DNA of 56,735 nt from CAZZEX01 sp964653285. Its GTDB lineage: Bacteria; Chloroflexota; Anaerolineae; B4-G1. Numbering within the stretch: the stretch's first letter is position 1; each line of letters starts with the position of its first letter. The notes below the pieces were generated by a model, which was given only the letters and a program-made list of their open reading frames with translations, ran no database searches and had not been told where the DNA came from. The stretch covers positions 1 through 56,735 of the forward strand of contig CAZZEX010000021.1 of NCBI GenBank assembly GCA_964653285.1. The letters are read 5' to 3'. The position numbers were made by a program, and so were the translations under genes. Shown here piece by piece: positions 33,438 through 41,101 of this stretch.

Positions 33438-36400
33438 ATGACCATCTCTCAAGAACTTGACAGAAAACAGTTCTTTCAACCGGTGGTGGAAACCATCAGT
33501 CTGACCCTGAGAATGCCGGCCTGCATCTGGCTTGCTGATGAGACTGGAGAAGCCCTCTGGATTGCCGCAGCTACGGAGGAGTTATCAGATGATTACATCC
33601 GCAAGGCGGTCTTGCGCCTGGATGAACCCAGCGTTGCGTCCGAAGTGGTTGCAGAACGCAAAACGGTCGTTGTGACAGACATTGCCTCCGATGACCGCTG
33701 GAAGTACAAGCCCGAAGCCGCTGACATGGGGTTGAAATCGGCTATGGTGGTACCATTGCAAGTCAAAAACAAGATCGTGGGCGTGCTTGATGTCTATGCC
33801 GACGAAGTAAGAGATTTCAGCGATTCCGAGAAGGCGCTGATTGAGGGCTTCGCCACCCAGATAGCCATCACGCAGCGTCGGATTCGGGATTTGGCGGTTT
33901 TGAACGAAGTGAGCCTGCTAATCAATTCCGAGTTACGCCCCTCCGATCTTTTCAAACGCATTGTGCAAGCCGCAGAAAGGGTGCTGGATTGTCAGCACGT
34001 CAGCATATTCCTGGTGGATAAGAGCGGTGACCTGGTGTTGGAGACCGCCTCGTCAGCAGGCATCGCACGACAGCGGTTCGCCCAAGGGGTCGGGTTGGCC
34101 GGGTGGGTAGCTAAAACCAAGCGCTCAGAACTCGTCCCGGATGCAGTCAAGCACCCCCAGTTTGTCCCCGGTCTGTCGTCAGAACTCATCAAGCGCTCGA
34201 TGTTGCTGTCGCCTATGCTCTTCAAGGACAAGGCTATTGGCGTGATCTCGGCTGATATGGACGGCCTGGGCGGCTTCAATGAGCATGATCAGATGTTACT
34301 GGAGGCATTGGCAAGTCAAGCCGCCGTGGCTGTACGCAATGCGAGATTGTTTGAGCAGCGGGAATTGCTTCGAGAGATCGCTCGGGACGTCACCAAGGTG
34401 CGAGGAACAGAAGAACTTCTGGAGGAGATATTAAGACGCTCCTTGACTTTGCTTGATTGTGAGGTTGGTTCGATTGCCCTGTTGAATGAGACTACCGGTG
34501 AACTGGAGTTTCGCTATGCGATTGGCAAGTCCGTCGGGATCTGCCTTCCGGTTGATAAGGGGCTCATGACTGCGGCGGCCCGAGAGCGTAGGCCGGTGCG
34601 AATCGGGGACGTTACGAAGGATAAGAGGTATGTTTGTCACGTAGACTCAACGCGCTCTGAACTAGACATGCCCTTGCTGGCACGTGGGAAGGCGATCGGA
34701 GTGCTAAACTTCGAGAGTCCATACTACAATGCCTTTGATGAGGACGATGAGATGTTGGCTCATGCATTGGCCGACCATGCAGCAATCGCCCTCTACAATG
34801 CACAGCAAGGTGAGCGGCTAAGTACGCTAGTCAAAGTAGGGCAAGATTTGACCTCCGAAATCCATTTGGAACGGGATGAGATACTAGAGTTGATCTACGA
34901 ACAAGCCCGCAGACTAACGGGTACTCAAGACATGTACATCGCCCTGTACGACGATGAGTCGAACAGAATCCGCTTTGGGTTGGCAATGGAAGATGGAAAA
35001 CGAGTAGAAGTAGGTGTAGGCGGATGGTCTCCCCGTGAAGCCGATCTGGAAAAAAGAGGGAAGACGGAAGAGATCATCCTGATCAAAGAGCCAATCCTGC
35101 ACAGGACGCTGGACGAATCGACAAAGTGGTATGAGGAGCCTGGACACAAGGAATTCCTCGGTCGAGTCGCTACATCTTGGATGGGTGTTCCCATGGTTCT
35201 AGGGGACAGGGTTCTAGGCGTGATCGCCATCTACGATTGGGAGCGCGAGTACGCCTACGACGAGCAGGATCTGCAGGTCATATCCTCTATGGCCAGCCAA
35301 GCCGCGATTGCTTTGGATAATGCAGATCTATACCATCGGCGTCTCAAGGGTCTGGATGCGCTGAACCAGGTGGGACAGGTCCTTAGTTCCAGTGTTTGGC
35401 TGGAGCAAACGGAGATACTAGAGTTGATCTACGAACAAGCCCGCAGACTAACGGGTACTCAAGACATGTACATCGCCCTGTACGACGATGAGTCGAACAG
35501 AATCCGCTTTGGGTTGGCAATGGAAGATGGAAAACGAGTAGAAGTAGGTGTAGGCGGATGGTCTCCCCGTGAAGCCGATCTGGAAAAAAGAGGGAAGACG
35601 GAAGAGATCATCCTGATCAAAGAGCCAATCCTGCACAGGACGCTGGACGAATCGACAAAGTGGTATGAGGAGCCTGGACACAAGGAATTCCTCGGTCGAG
35701 TCGCTACATCTTGGATGGGTGTTCCCATGGTTCTAGGGGACAGGGTTCTAGGCGTGATCGCCATCTACGATTGGGAGCGCGAGTACGCCTACGACGAGCA
35801 GGATCTGCAGGTCATATCCTCTATGGCCAATCAGGCGGCAATCGCGCTGAACAATGCAGCTTTGTACCAGCAGGTGGAGACAGTGCGGAGCGTTGCCAAC
35901 GCCATCACTACAGAGTTGGACCCGCAAGCCTGTATGGAACGTATTCTTGACGAGACGATGAAGCTATTGGGTGTCCATTACGCTACCATTCAATTGGTAG
36001 ACAAGGCGACCGATGAACTGGTCATACGTGCACAGAGAGGCGTAGAAGGGAGGATACTGGCACCTGATCTATACAGAATCAAGATAGGCGAAGGAATCAC
36101 AGGTGTAGCAGCCCAGGGTAAGCGGACGATTAGAGTGGGCAACGTGGACGATGTCGGGTACTATCTGGATTACATTGAGGGCACGCGCTCAGAAATGGCA
36201 ACGCCGTTGATCCAGCGTGGGGAAGTGATCGGTGTGCTTAACGTAGAGGATCCAAGAGAAAATGTTTTTGATCAAGACGACGAAGATTTATTCGAACTGC
36301 TGGCGGAGGAAGTAGTGGTCGCGATCCAGAATGCTGCGCTCTTTGAAGAAAAGGATCAAGCTCTAAGGTCGCTGCGGGAGGAGCAAAGGAAAAGCAGGGC

Positions 36401-37085
36401 TGCCGAACGTTTAGCAGCAGTAAACACCGTAGCGGCAGGGTTTGTGCATAGAATGAACAATGTTGCTGGCACGATACCGGTGCGTGTTGGGCAAATCAAA
36501 GAACTGTTGGATCCAGGCGATCCGAAATATTCCAAGATTGCCCATTTTCTGGGTGCTATAAACAGGGATGTCGATGGCATCCTCAGAACCGCGAAGACTA
36601 TTAGGTCATCCACCGAAGCCACGGAACCTCTCGAGCTGGTAAATGTTGCTCTTCTGGTTTCCAGTGCAATCGAAAGAATCGCATTACCCACGGGCATAAC
36701 AGTCTGCAACCAGTGCGAGCAGGATCTGCCCGACGTGCTTGTTTTCAGCGGTAAGCTCATAGATGCTCTAGAGAACCTTATTCGAAATGGCATTGAAGCC
36801 ATTAAAGGGTCGGGTTCAGTTACTATAGCATGCAGAACATCGGTGAAAGAGGATCAGGAGTGGGTAGCCATTGAGATAGAGGATACAGGCCGTGGCATTT
36901 CTTCCGAGGATTTGCCCAGGATCTTTGACCTGTTCTTTTCCACCAAGGGTGGAATGGGCTTTGGCCTTTGGGGAGCCAGAACGCTTGTCGAGAGCCTGGG
37001 GGGCAGGATTGACGTATCAAGTGAGTTCGGTAAAGGTACGACTTTCACGATCCTTCTACCGGTGGAGAAGGAGGCGCAGAGATGA
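33438..37085 (+). CDS. Multi-GAF sensor histidine kinase
   Basis: A 1215-residue cytosolic kinase without TM segments. Six GAF domains in tandem occupy ~15-980 (for example TDIASDDRWKYKPEAADMGL, then SAMVVPL). A dimerisation helix follows with an H-box VAAGFVHRMNN, predicted phospho-accepting His1004. The HATPase domain has an N box (LENLIRNGIEAIKG), G1 (DTGRGISSEDL) and G2 (GGMGFGLWGAR). The fourth and fifth GAF domains are encoded by a perfect 418-bp direct repeat (34878-35295 and 35412-35829). Ligands are unknown; GAF domains often bind cyclic nucleotides, haem or small molecules. It overlaps the next receiver gene by 4 nt (ATGA). Confidence 0.9.
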   Translation: MTISQELDRKQFFQPVVETISLTLRMPACIWLADETGEALWIAAATEELSDDYIRKAVLRLDEPSVASEVVAERKTVVVTDIASDDRWKYKPEAADMGLKSAMVVPLQVKNKIVGVLDVYADEVRDFSDSEKALIEGFATQIAITQRRIRDLAVLNEVSLLINSELRPSDLFKRIVQAAERVLDCQHVSIFLVDKSGDLVLETASSAGIARQRFAQGVGLAGWVAKTKRSELVPDAVKHPQFVPGLSSELIKRSMLLSPMLFKDKAIGVISADMDGLGGFNEHDQMLLEALASQAAVAVRNARLFEQRELLREIARDVTKVRGTEELLEEILRRSLTLLDCEVGSIALLNETTGELEFRYAIGKSVGICLPVDKGLMTAAARERRPVRIGDVTKDKRYVCHVDSTRSELDMPLLARGKAIGVLNFESPYYNAFDEDDEMLAHALADHAAIALYNAQQGERLSTLVKVGQDLTSEIHLERDEILELIYEQARRLTGTQDMYIALYDDESNRIRFGLAMEDGKRVEVGVGGWSPREADLEKRGKTEEIILIKEPILHRTLDESTKWYEEPGHKEFLGRVATSWMGVPMVLGDRVLGVIAIYDWEREYAYDEQDLQVISSMASQAAIALDNADLYHRRLKGLDALNQVGQVLSSSVWLEQTEILELIYEQARRLTGTQDMYIALYDDESNRIRFGLAMEDGKRVEVGVGGWSPREADLEKRGKTEEIILIKEPILHRTLDESTKWYEEPGHKEFLGRVATSWMGVPMVLGDRVLGVIAIYDWEREYAYDEQDLQVISSMANQAAIALNNAALYQQVETVRSVANAITTELDPQACMERILDETMKLLGVHYATIQLVDKATDELVIRAQRGVEGRILAPDLYRIKIGEGITGVAAQGKRTIRVGNVDDVGYYLDYIEGTRSEMATPLIQRGEVIGVLNVEDPRENVFDQDDEDLFELLAEEVVVAIQNAALFEEKDQALRSLREEQRKSRAAERLAAVNTVAAGFVHRMNNVAGTIPVRVGQIKELLDPGDPKYSKIAHFLGAINRDVDGILRTAKTIRSSTEATEPLELVNVALLVSSAIERIALPTGITVCNQCEQDLPDVLVFSGKLIDALENLIRNGIEAIKGSGSVTIACRTSVKEDQEWVAIEIEDTGRGISSEDLPRIFDLFFSTKGGMGFGLWGARTLVESLGGRIDVSSEFGKGTTFTILLPVEKEAQR
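34878..35295 (+). repeat. Perfect direct repeat, copy A (GAF-4)
   Basis: This 418-bp segment is identical to 35412-35829 as far as I can compare base by base. The offset of 534 bp equals 178 codons, so the frame is preserved. It encodes residues ~481-619 of the kinase. Confidence 0.93.
35412..35829 (+). repeat. Perfect direct repeat, copy B (GAF-5)
   Basis: Second copy of the 418-bp segment (residues ~659-797). The 116-bp sequence between the copies and the sequence after copy B are different, so identity is confined to the GAF core. Confidence 0.93.
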
Positions 37086-37471
37086 GCGACAGACGCATTC
37101 CCCGTATCCTGGTCGTGGACAGCGAGCCCAAGTGGAGTCAAGCGGTAAAAGCCACTTTGGAAGAACATGGGAAGTACTACGTTGTAAATGTCGGTGATAG
37201 TGAGACTGCTTTGAAATCTTCCTATGGTGACGGCTTTGACCTCATCCTCATCAATGCTACCCTTGCCCTTGGAGAGAACATGCCCAAGTTCGAGGAGATA
37301 GTGCGTCTATACGCAGATAAGGTACTGGTCATTTCCGACGTGCGTTCGATATCAACGGCCATAAAAGTGTTTAAGATGGGAGCGGACTATGCAGAGAAGC
37401 CGTTCGAGCCAAGACGAGTCATAGATCTGGTAGCGAGTCGCTTGCAGCAGGCATACGGAACTGCGAGCTAG
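37082..37471 (+). CDS. Stand-alone pseudo-receiver (Asn at phospho-acceptor site)
   Basis: A 129-residue CheY-like fold: strand 1 ends VVDSEPKW (Asp13 and Glu15), and the conserved Lys106 is in AEKPFEP. The phospho-acceptor position after strand 3 reads DLILINATL, giving Asn58 where receivers have Asp. Ser84 of VISDV fills the Thr/Ser switch position. Phosphorylation by the usual chemistry is therefore not expected, and it may act as a constitutive or competitive receiver. It is translationally coupled to the kinase by an ATGA overlap. Confidence 0.82.
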   Translation: MSDRRIPRILVVDSEPKWSQAVKATLEEHGKYYVVNVGDSETALKSSYGDGFDLILINATLALGENMPKFEEIVRLYADKVLVISDVRSISTAIKVFKMGADYAEKPFEPRRVIDLVASRLQQAYGTAS

Positions 37472-37494
37472 CGTCACACGAGGAGGAGAGTAAA

Positions 37495-38352
37495 ATGGAG
37501 ACCTTACCCCAAGACCGTCCACGCGTGCTCATTGTGGATGATCAACCGAACTGGCGGGAAGCGTTGTGCGAATTACTGGATCCCACCAAGTACGAGATTG
37601 AGACAGCAGCCAGCTACGATGAGGCCAAGCGTAAACTACGGCAACGCGCCTTCCACGTACTGGTGGCTGACCAGAGGCTGGTGGACGCTCAGGTGAACAA
37701 CATACAAGGCATCCTTTTGTTGGACGAAGTGAACAAGCTTCGGGATGGAACCCAGGCCATCATCGTGACAGGTTATCCGTCAATCGAGGCGGCCAAGGAT
37801 GCACTGAAGGGGCGTGCTGCCTACGACTACATATTTAAGTCCCCGGAAGAGAGTGAGCCGCCATTCAATATCCAGTACCGGGAACGGGTTAAAGAAGCCA
37901 CCGAGGAGGCGGAGCTGGAGCGACAGAAGGCAATTACGTTGGGCTTTTCAGTGTCGTCACTGATCGCGGGCTTAACTTATGAGCGAATTGCTGAAACCTT
38001 GTTCCCCGCAGGCACGGTGTCCCAAGATTTGCTGGAGGGTGTTAAGAGAGTGCTACATAGGCTACTTTACCCGCTCCAGCCCTTGGCGCGTCAGATGGGT
38101 AGAGTTTGGCTGTCGGAGTCAGATCAAACATGTGAGGTTCTTTGTTGGAGTAGAAATCGCGGCAAAGCAGCTTTGATCAGGATCGGTAGAGAAAGACTCT
38201 CGTTAGACGACCGTAAACCCGAATGGCTTAAGGAGAGTTGGCGTTCGATTAAGGACGAGCAGTTCGCGTCCGTTCCACTTGTAGGAATCTCGTACACGAT
38301 TGATGATATGATGTTTGAGGACTTCGTAGCTTTGGTTAAGGAAGAAGATTAG
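37495..38352 (+). CDS. Response regulator with unrecognised output domain
   Basis: A 285-residue protein. The receiver (residues ~9-135) is complete: VDDQPNW (Asp15, Asp16), acceptor Asp59 in LVADQRL, Thr92 in VTGYPS and Lys115 in YIFKSPEE. A charged helix (ATEEAELERQKA) links to a ~140-residue C-terminal domain with helices LLEGVKRVLHRLLYPLQPLA and strands around EVLCWSRNRGKAALIRIG. I do not recognise it as a DNA-binding or enzymatic family. AGGAGGAGAG precedes the ATG. The next gene starts 1 nt after its stop. Confidence 0.8.
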   Translation: METLPQDRPRVLIVDDQPNWREALCELLDPTKYEIETAASYDEAKRKLRQRAFHVLVADQRLVDAQVNNIQGILLLDEVNKLRDGTQAIIVTGYPSIEAAKDALKGRAAYDYIFKSPEESEPPFNIQYRERVKEATEEAELERQKAITLGFSVSSLIAGLTYERIAETLFPAGTVSQDLLEGVKRVLHRLLYPLQPLARQMGRVWLSESDQTCEVLCWSRNRGKAALIRIGRERLSLDDRKPEWLKESWRSIKDEQFASVPLVGISYTIDDMMFEDFVALVKEED

Positions 38353-38353
38353 T

Positions 38354-39358
38354 ATGGGACCGAAGCCGAAGAAGCGCATACTGGTGATAGAGGATCAACC
38401 TAATTGGCAGGACCTAATTGGTGAATTGATCCAGGAAGTCGCTGATGAGATTGGATGCGCAATCGAAGTGGTGATCGCGACTCGCTTTGTGGAGGCATTG
38501 AAGAGCATCGCGGCAACGTTCTACGACTGTGTTACTGTTGACAACGCTCTCCCGGATGGCAAGATGGCAAGGGCGCTAATCGATCGTATCGGGAATCTTG
38601 GCTACAGAGTTCCAGTTGTCGTTGTAAGCGGACAGGTGAAACCAAGCGACGTTGGAGATTTCTTCCAGGACTACAGAATTGACGGGTTCTTTTGGAAGGG
38701 AGAAGATTTCGAGCCGAAGAAATTCAAAAACACACTTGCAAGGCTACTCGCGCCTGTCAAGAAAGGTGAGGAACTGCAAGGACTGCAGCGCAAGGAAAGA
38801 GGAGACAGACTTATGGACTGGAACACAATCATTAGCCTGGCTGTATCCGCTGTGTCACCGTACGCCGTCGCATTTGCGACGAGCGCCGCAACTGTCGCTG
38901 GAAAGGAGCTGGTCGAGACAGCTTCCGAAAGTATTAAAAGGCTGTGGCAATGGATTAATCAGACTATCAGCAAAAGCAATGATAAGTCCGCTAGGAAAGT
39001 ATGGGAGGGCTTCAAGAAGGATCCCCGTAGCAACAAGGATGCTTTGGTTGACGCCATCTGGCGGCTGAGTCCAGATGATGATACGGTTCTGCGCGGATAT
39101 GTGCGGGGGCTCATTCAGGAAGTGCAACTCCGAAAAGGCGCACTGTTGTTTTCTTTGCTTGACAATCCCGACTATTACACCTTCAACGATCTGAAGCGTA
39201 TCTGCAGTCGAGTTAGCCCGCAATGGGAAGGCGAGACAGGGCCCCCGACGCGTGAGGGCTTGGCACGCTGGGTCGTCACCTATGTTCCAACAAGGAACAG
39301 ACAGCAAGATTTGATTGCAGCCATGCTGGAAGTGAATCCAACCGTAATGCTGCAATAG
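38354..39358 (+). CDS. Response regulator fused to an EAD-like adaptor domain
   Basis: A 334-residue protein. The receiver (residues ~7-130) has IEDQPNW, acceptor Asp63 in VTVDNALPDG, and Lys115. After a linker, residues ~155-245 form a helical region starting with a hydrophobic, Ala/Ser-rich segment (AVSPYAVAFATSAATVAGKE). The last ~75 residues (LLDNPDYYTFNDLKRICSRV, then REGLARWVVTY, QQDLIAAMLEVNPTV) resemble the effector-associated domain 1 (EAD1) of predicted bacterial conflict systems, which recruits partners bearing the same domain. Assignment is by pattern memory only. It is the last gene before a terminator-like hairpin. Confidence 0.75.
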   Translation: MGPKPKKRILVIEDQPNWQDLIGELIQEVADEIGCAIEVVIATRFVEALKSIAATFYDCVTVDNALPDGKMARALIDRIGNLGYRVPVVVVSGQVKPSDVGDFFQDYRIDGFFWKGEDFEPKKFKNTLARLLAPVKKGEELQGLQRKERGDRLMDWNTIISLAVSAVSPYAVAFATSAATVAGKELVETASESIKRLWQWINQTISKSNDKSARKVWEGFKKDPRSNKDALVDAIWRLSPDDDTVLRGYVRGLIQEVQLRKGALLFSLLDNPDYYTFNDLKRICSRVSPQWEGETGPPTREGLARWVVTYVPTRNRQQDLIAAMLEVNPTVMLQ

Positions 39359-39369
39359 CCTGGACGCAT

Positions 39370-39411
39370 AAGGCGCGGATAGGCTGGCTATCACCGCTAC
39401 CTCCGCGCCTT
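39370..39411 (+). terminator. Terminator-like hairpin closing the kinase/receiver cluster
   Basis: Perfect 10-bp stem AAGGCGCGGA/TCCGCGCCTT with a 22-nt loop, starting 11 nt after the EAD-receiver stop. The following CTTTC is only weakly T-rich. Confidence 0.5.
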
Positions 39412-39450
39412 CTTTCGCGTTGACTGTCCCCACAGAATCGGATCGCTGCT

Positions 39451-40113
39451 ATGACCCAAGACATCATCGCCCTCCTAACCGCCTTCGCCTACGTCTTCGC
39501 CATGATCGGCGTCGCCGAGGCACTCCGCAAGTGGCGCGGCTACTCGGTCGAGTTCACGCGCAAGTTCATCCACATCGCGGTCGGCATGTGGGCCTACGGG
39601 ACGGTGCTGCTGTTCGAGCACCGCACCTTCGCCATCATCCCGCCGCTGGCGTTCGTCGCCATCAACGGTTTCTCCTACTGGCGCGGGACGTTCAAGGCCA
39701 TGGAGACCGGGGAAAAGGGACAGTTGGGCACCGTCTACTTCCCCATCTCGTTCGTCGTGCTCATCTGGCTGCTGTGGGACCGCCCGCATTTGCTGGTGGC
39801 GAGCCTGATGCCGATGACCTGGGGGGATGCACTGGCCGCCGTGGTGGGACGGCGCATCGGCCAACGGCGCTACACTGTCGCTGGAAGCACCCGCTCGCTG
39901 GAGGGGTCGGTGGTGCTGTTCCTCATCAGTTGGGCGGCGACGCTCGTGCCACTTATGCTGCTGGCTCCGGAGCCCATTAACCCGGCCGCCGCAGTGGGAA
40001 CCGCGGCCGTGACGGCACTGGGCGCAGTGGTCGTCGAGGCGGTCTCGCCGTGGGGCATTGATAATCTGACCGTGCCAGCAGTCTCAGCGCTGGTGCTGGT
40101 GTGGATGTTGTAG
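39451..40113 (+). CDS. Polyprenol/phytol/dolichol kinase-like membrane protein
   Basis: A 220-residue polytopic protein with about seven TM segments. The family signature is EFTRKFIHIAVGMWAY near the N-terminus, MTWGDALAAVVGRRIGQRRY in the middle and STRSLEGSVVLFLIS after it, as in SEC59/VTE5-type CTP-dependent lipid kinases. The likely reaction is phosphorylation of a polyprenol or related isoprenoid alcohol. The exact substrate is unknown. It is a single gene converging on a hypothetical membrane protein gene. Confidence 0.82.
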   Translation: MTQDIIALLTAFAYVFAMIGVAEALRKWRGYSVEFTRKFIHIAVGMWAYGTVLLFEHRTFAIIPPLAFVAINGFSYWRGTFKAMETGEKGQLGTVYFPISFVVLIWLLWDRPHLLVASLMPMTWGDALAAVVGRRIGQRRYTVAGSTRSLEGSVVLFLISWAATLVPLMLLAPEPINPAAAVGTAAVTALGAVVVEAVSPWGIDNLTVPAVSALVLVWML

Positions 40114-40117
40114 GAGA

Positions 40118-40205
40118 GTAAATGGGTGAATGAGGAAAGGGTAAATGAGGAGACCCATCTACTCATTCCTCATCTACTCATTCCTCATTTACTCATCTAC
40201 TCACT
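40118..40205. repeat. Palindromic heptad repeat between convergent genes
   Basis: The left arm has units like TAAATGA and GTGAATGAGG. The right arm has CTCATT / CTACTCATTC units that complement it, with a period of about 7 nt. The right end forms the last codons of the minus-strand gene. It could act as a bidirectional hairpin. Confidence 0.75.
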
Positions 40206-40991
40206 CACCTCCTCCGTGATCAGGAACTGGGCGATGCCCTGCAGCCGGGCCTCAATGAAGACGTGAATCTCGCAAGTACCCGGTTCCCAGCCCCCCGGCG
40301 GCTTACAATAGTACGAGTTACGTCCGTGCTCGCCCCAATCCCGCCCCTCAACCAACCCCCAAAGCCACGTGTCCGAGCAGAAATCTATGAACTCCCCATC
40401 TCTATACCAGGCAAAGGTCGTCACGACGCCGTTCTCCATCCCTTCGTAGGTGAAGAATAGGTACACCCGGTGATCGCCCGGTGGGAACTCGGTGCCCGGA
40501 TCCACAGGCTCACCGCTATCGTCCTGGTCGGCGGCCAGGGTGATGACGGCGATACGTGCATCCTCTCCGGCCGGCACGGCTGAGGGCAGCGGCGTCAGCG
40601 CCATATCGGGCAGGGGGGCGGCCGGCGTGGGCGTGGGGATCAAGGGCGGGGTCGCTGTGGGCCGGCGGGTAGGGGTGACAGTTGGCGTGCGGGTGGGGCG
40701 CGGGGTAGGCGTGAGCGTGATCGTTGGGGTCGCAGTCGGGGCAGGGATGGGGGCAGGCACGATGACCGCCAGGTACAGAGCCGCGATCAGCAGAGCGATG
40801 GCCGACGCCTGTAGCACCAGCGATGTCAGGAGCCAGCGCTTGGCCCGCCTGAGGGCATCCCGGCGCATGGCATAGTACGGGGCGTGGCGCGCCTTGACGA
40901 GTTGAGAGATGACCAGCCCTACCGGGATGGCGGAAGCGATCAACAACGCGTAAGCAGCCCAGCGTATCAGGCTCAGAGTCAGGGGGGTCAA
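40197..40991 (-). CDS. Membrane-anchored protein with Thr/Pro linker
   Basis: A 264-residue protein of no known family. Two TM segments (YALLIASAIPVGLVIS, SLVLQASAIALLIAALYLAV) enclose a basic cytosolic loop. A Thr/Pro-rich extracellular linker (TPTPRPTRTPTVTPTRRPTA) follows. The C-terminal ~115 residues form a soluble domain with FPPGDHRVYLFFTYEGMENG and WYRDGEFIDF, seen in other Chloroflexi extracellular proteins. The only start is a TTG at 40991 with GGTAGG upstream, so the N-terminus is uncertain. The last codons arise from the heptad repeat. Confidence 0.65.
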   Translation of the reverse strand: MTPLTLSLIRWAAYALLIASAIPVGLVISQLVKARHAPYYAMRRDALRRAKRWLLTSLVLQASAIALLIAALYLAVIVPAPIPAPTATPTITLTPTPRPTRTPTVTPTRRPTATPPLIPTPTPAAPLPDMALTPLPSAVPAGEDARIAVITLAADQDDSGEPVDPGTEFPPGDHRVYLFFTYEGMENGVVTTFAWYRDGEFIDFCSDTWLWGLVEGRDWGEHGRNSYYCKPPGGWEPGTCEIHVFIEARLQGIAQFLITEEVSE

Positions 40992-41101
40992 GCCAGCCTA
41001 CCTCACTACCAATCTATCAACCTGCCAACCCACTGGCGGAACTATACCACAAATCTCCAATTTCAACAACAGATTTCCTGGCCTGCAAAAGCCGTCTGCA
41101 C

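Noticed and set aside
40118..40205. CRISPR array
   Set aside because: Units of ~7 nt with no spacers; it is a tandem/palindromic heptad repeat.
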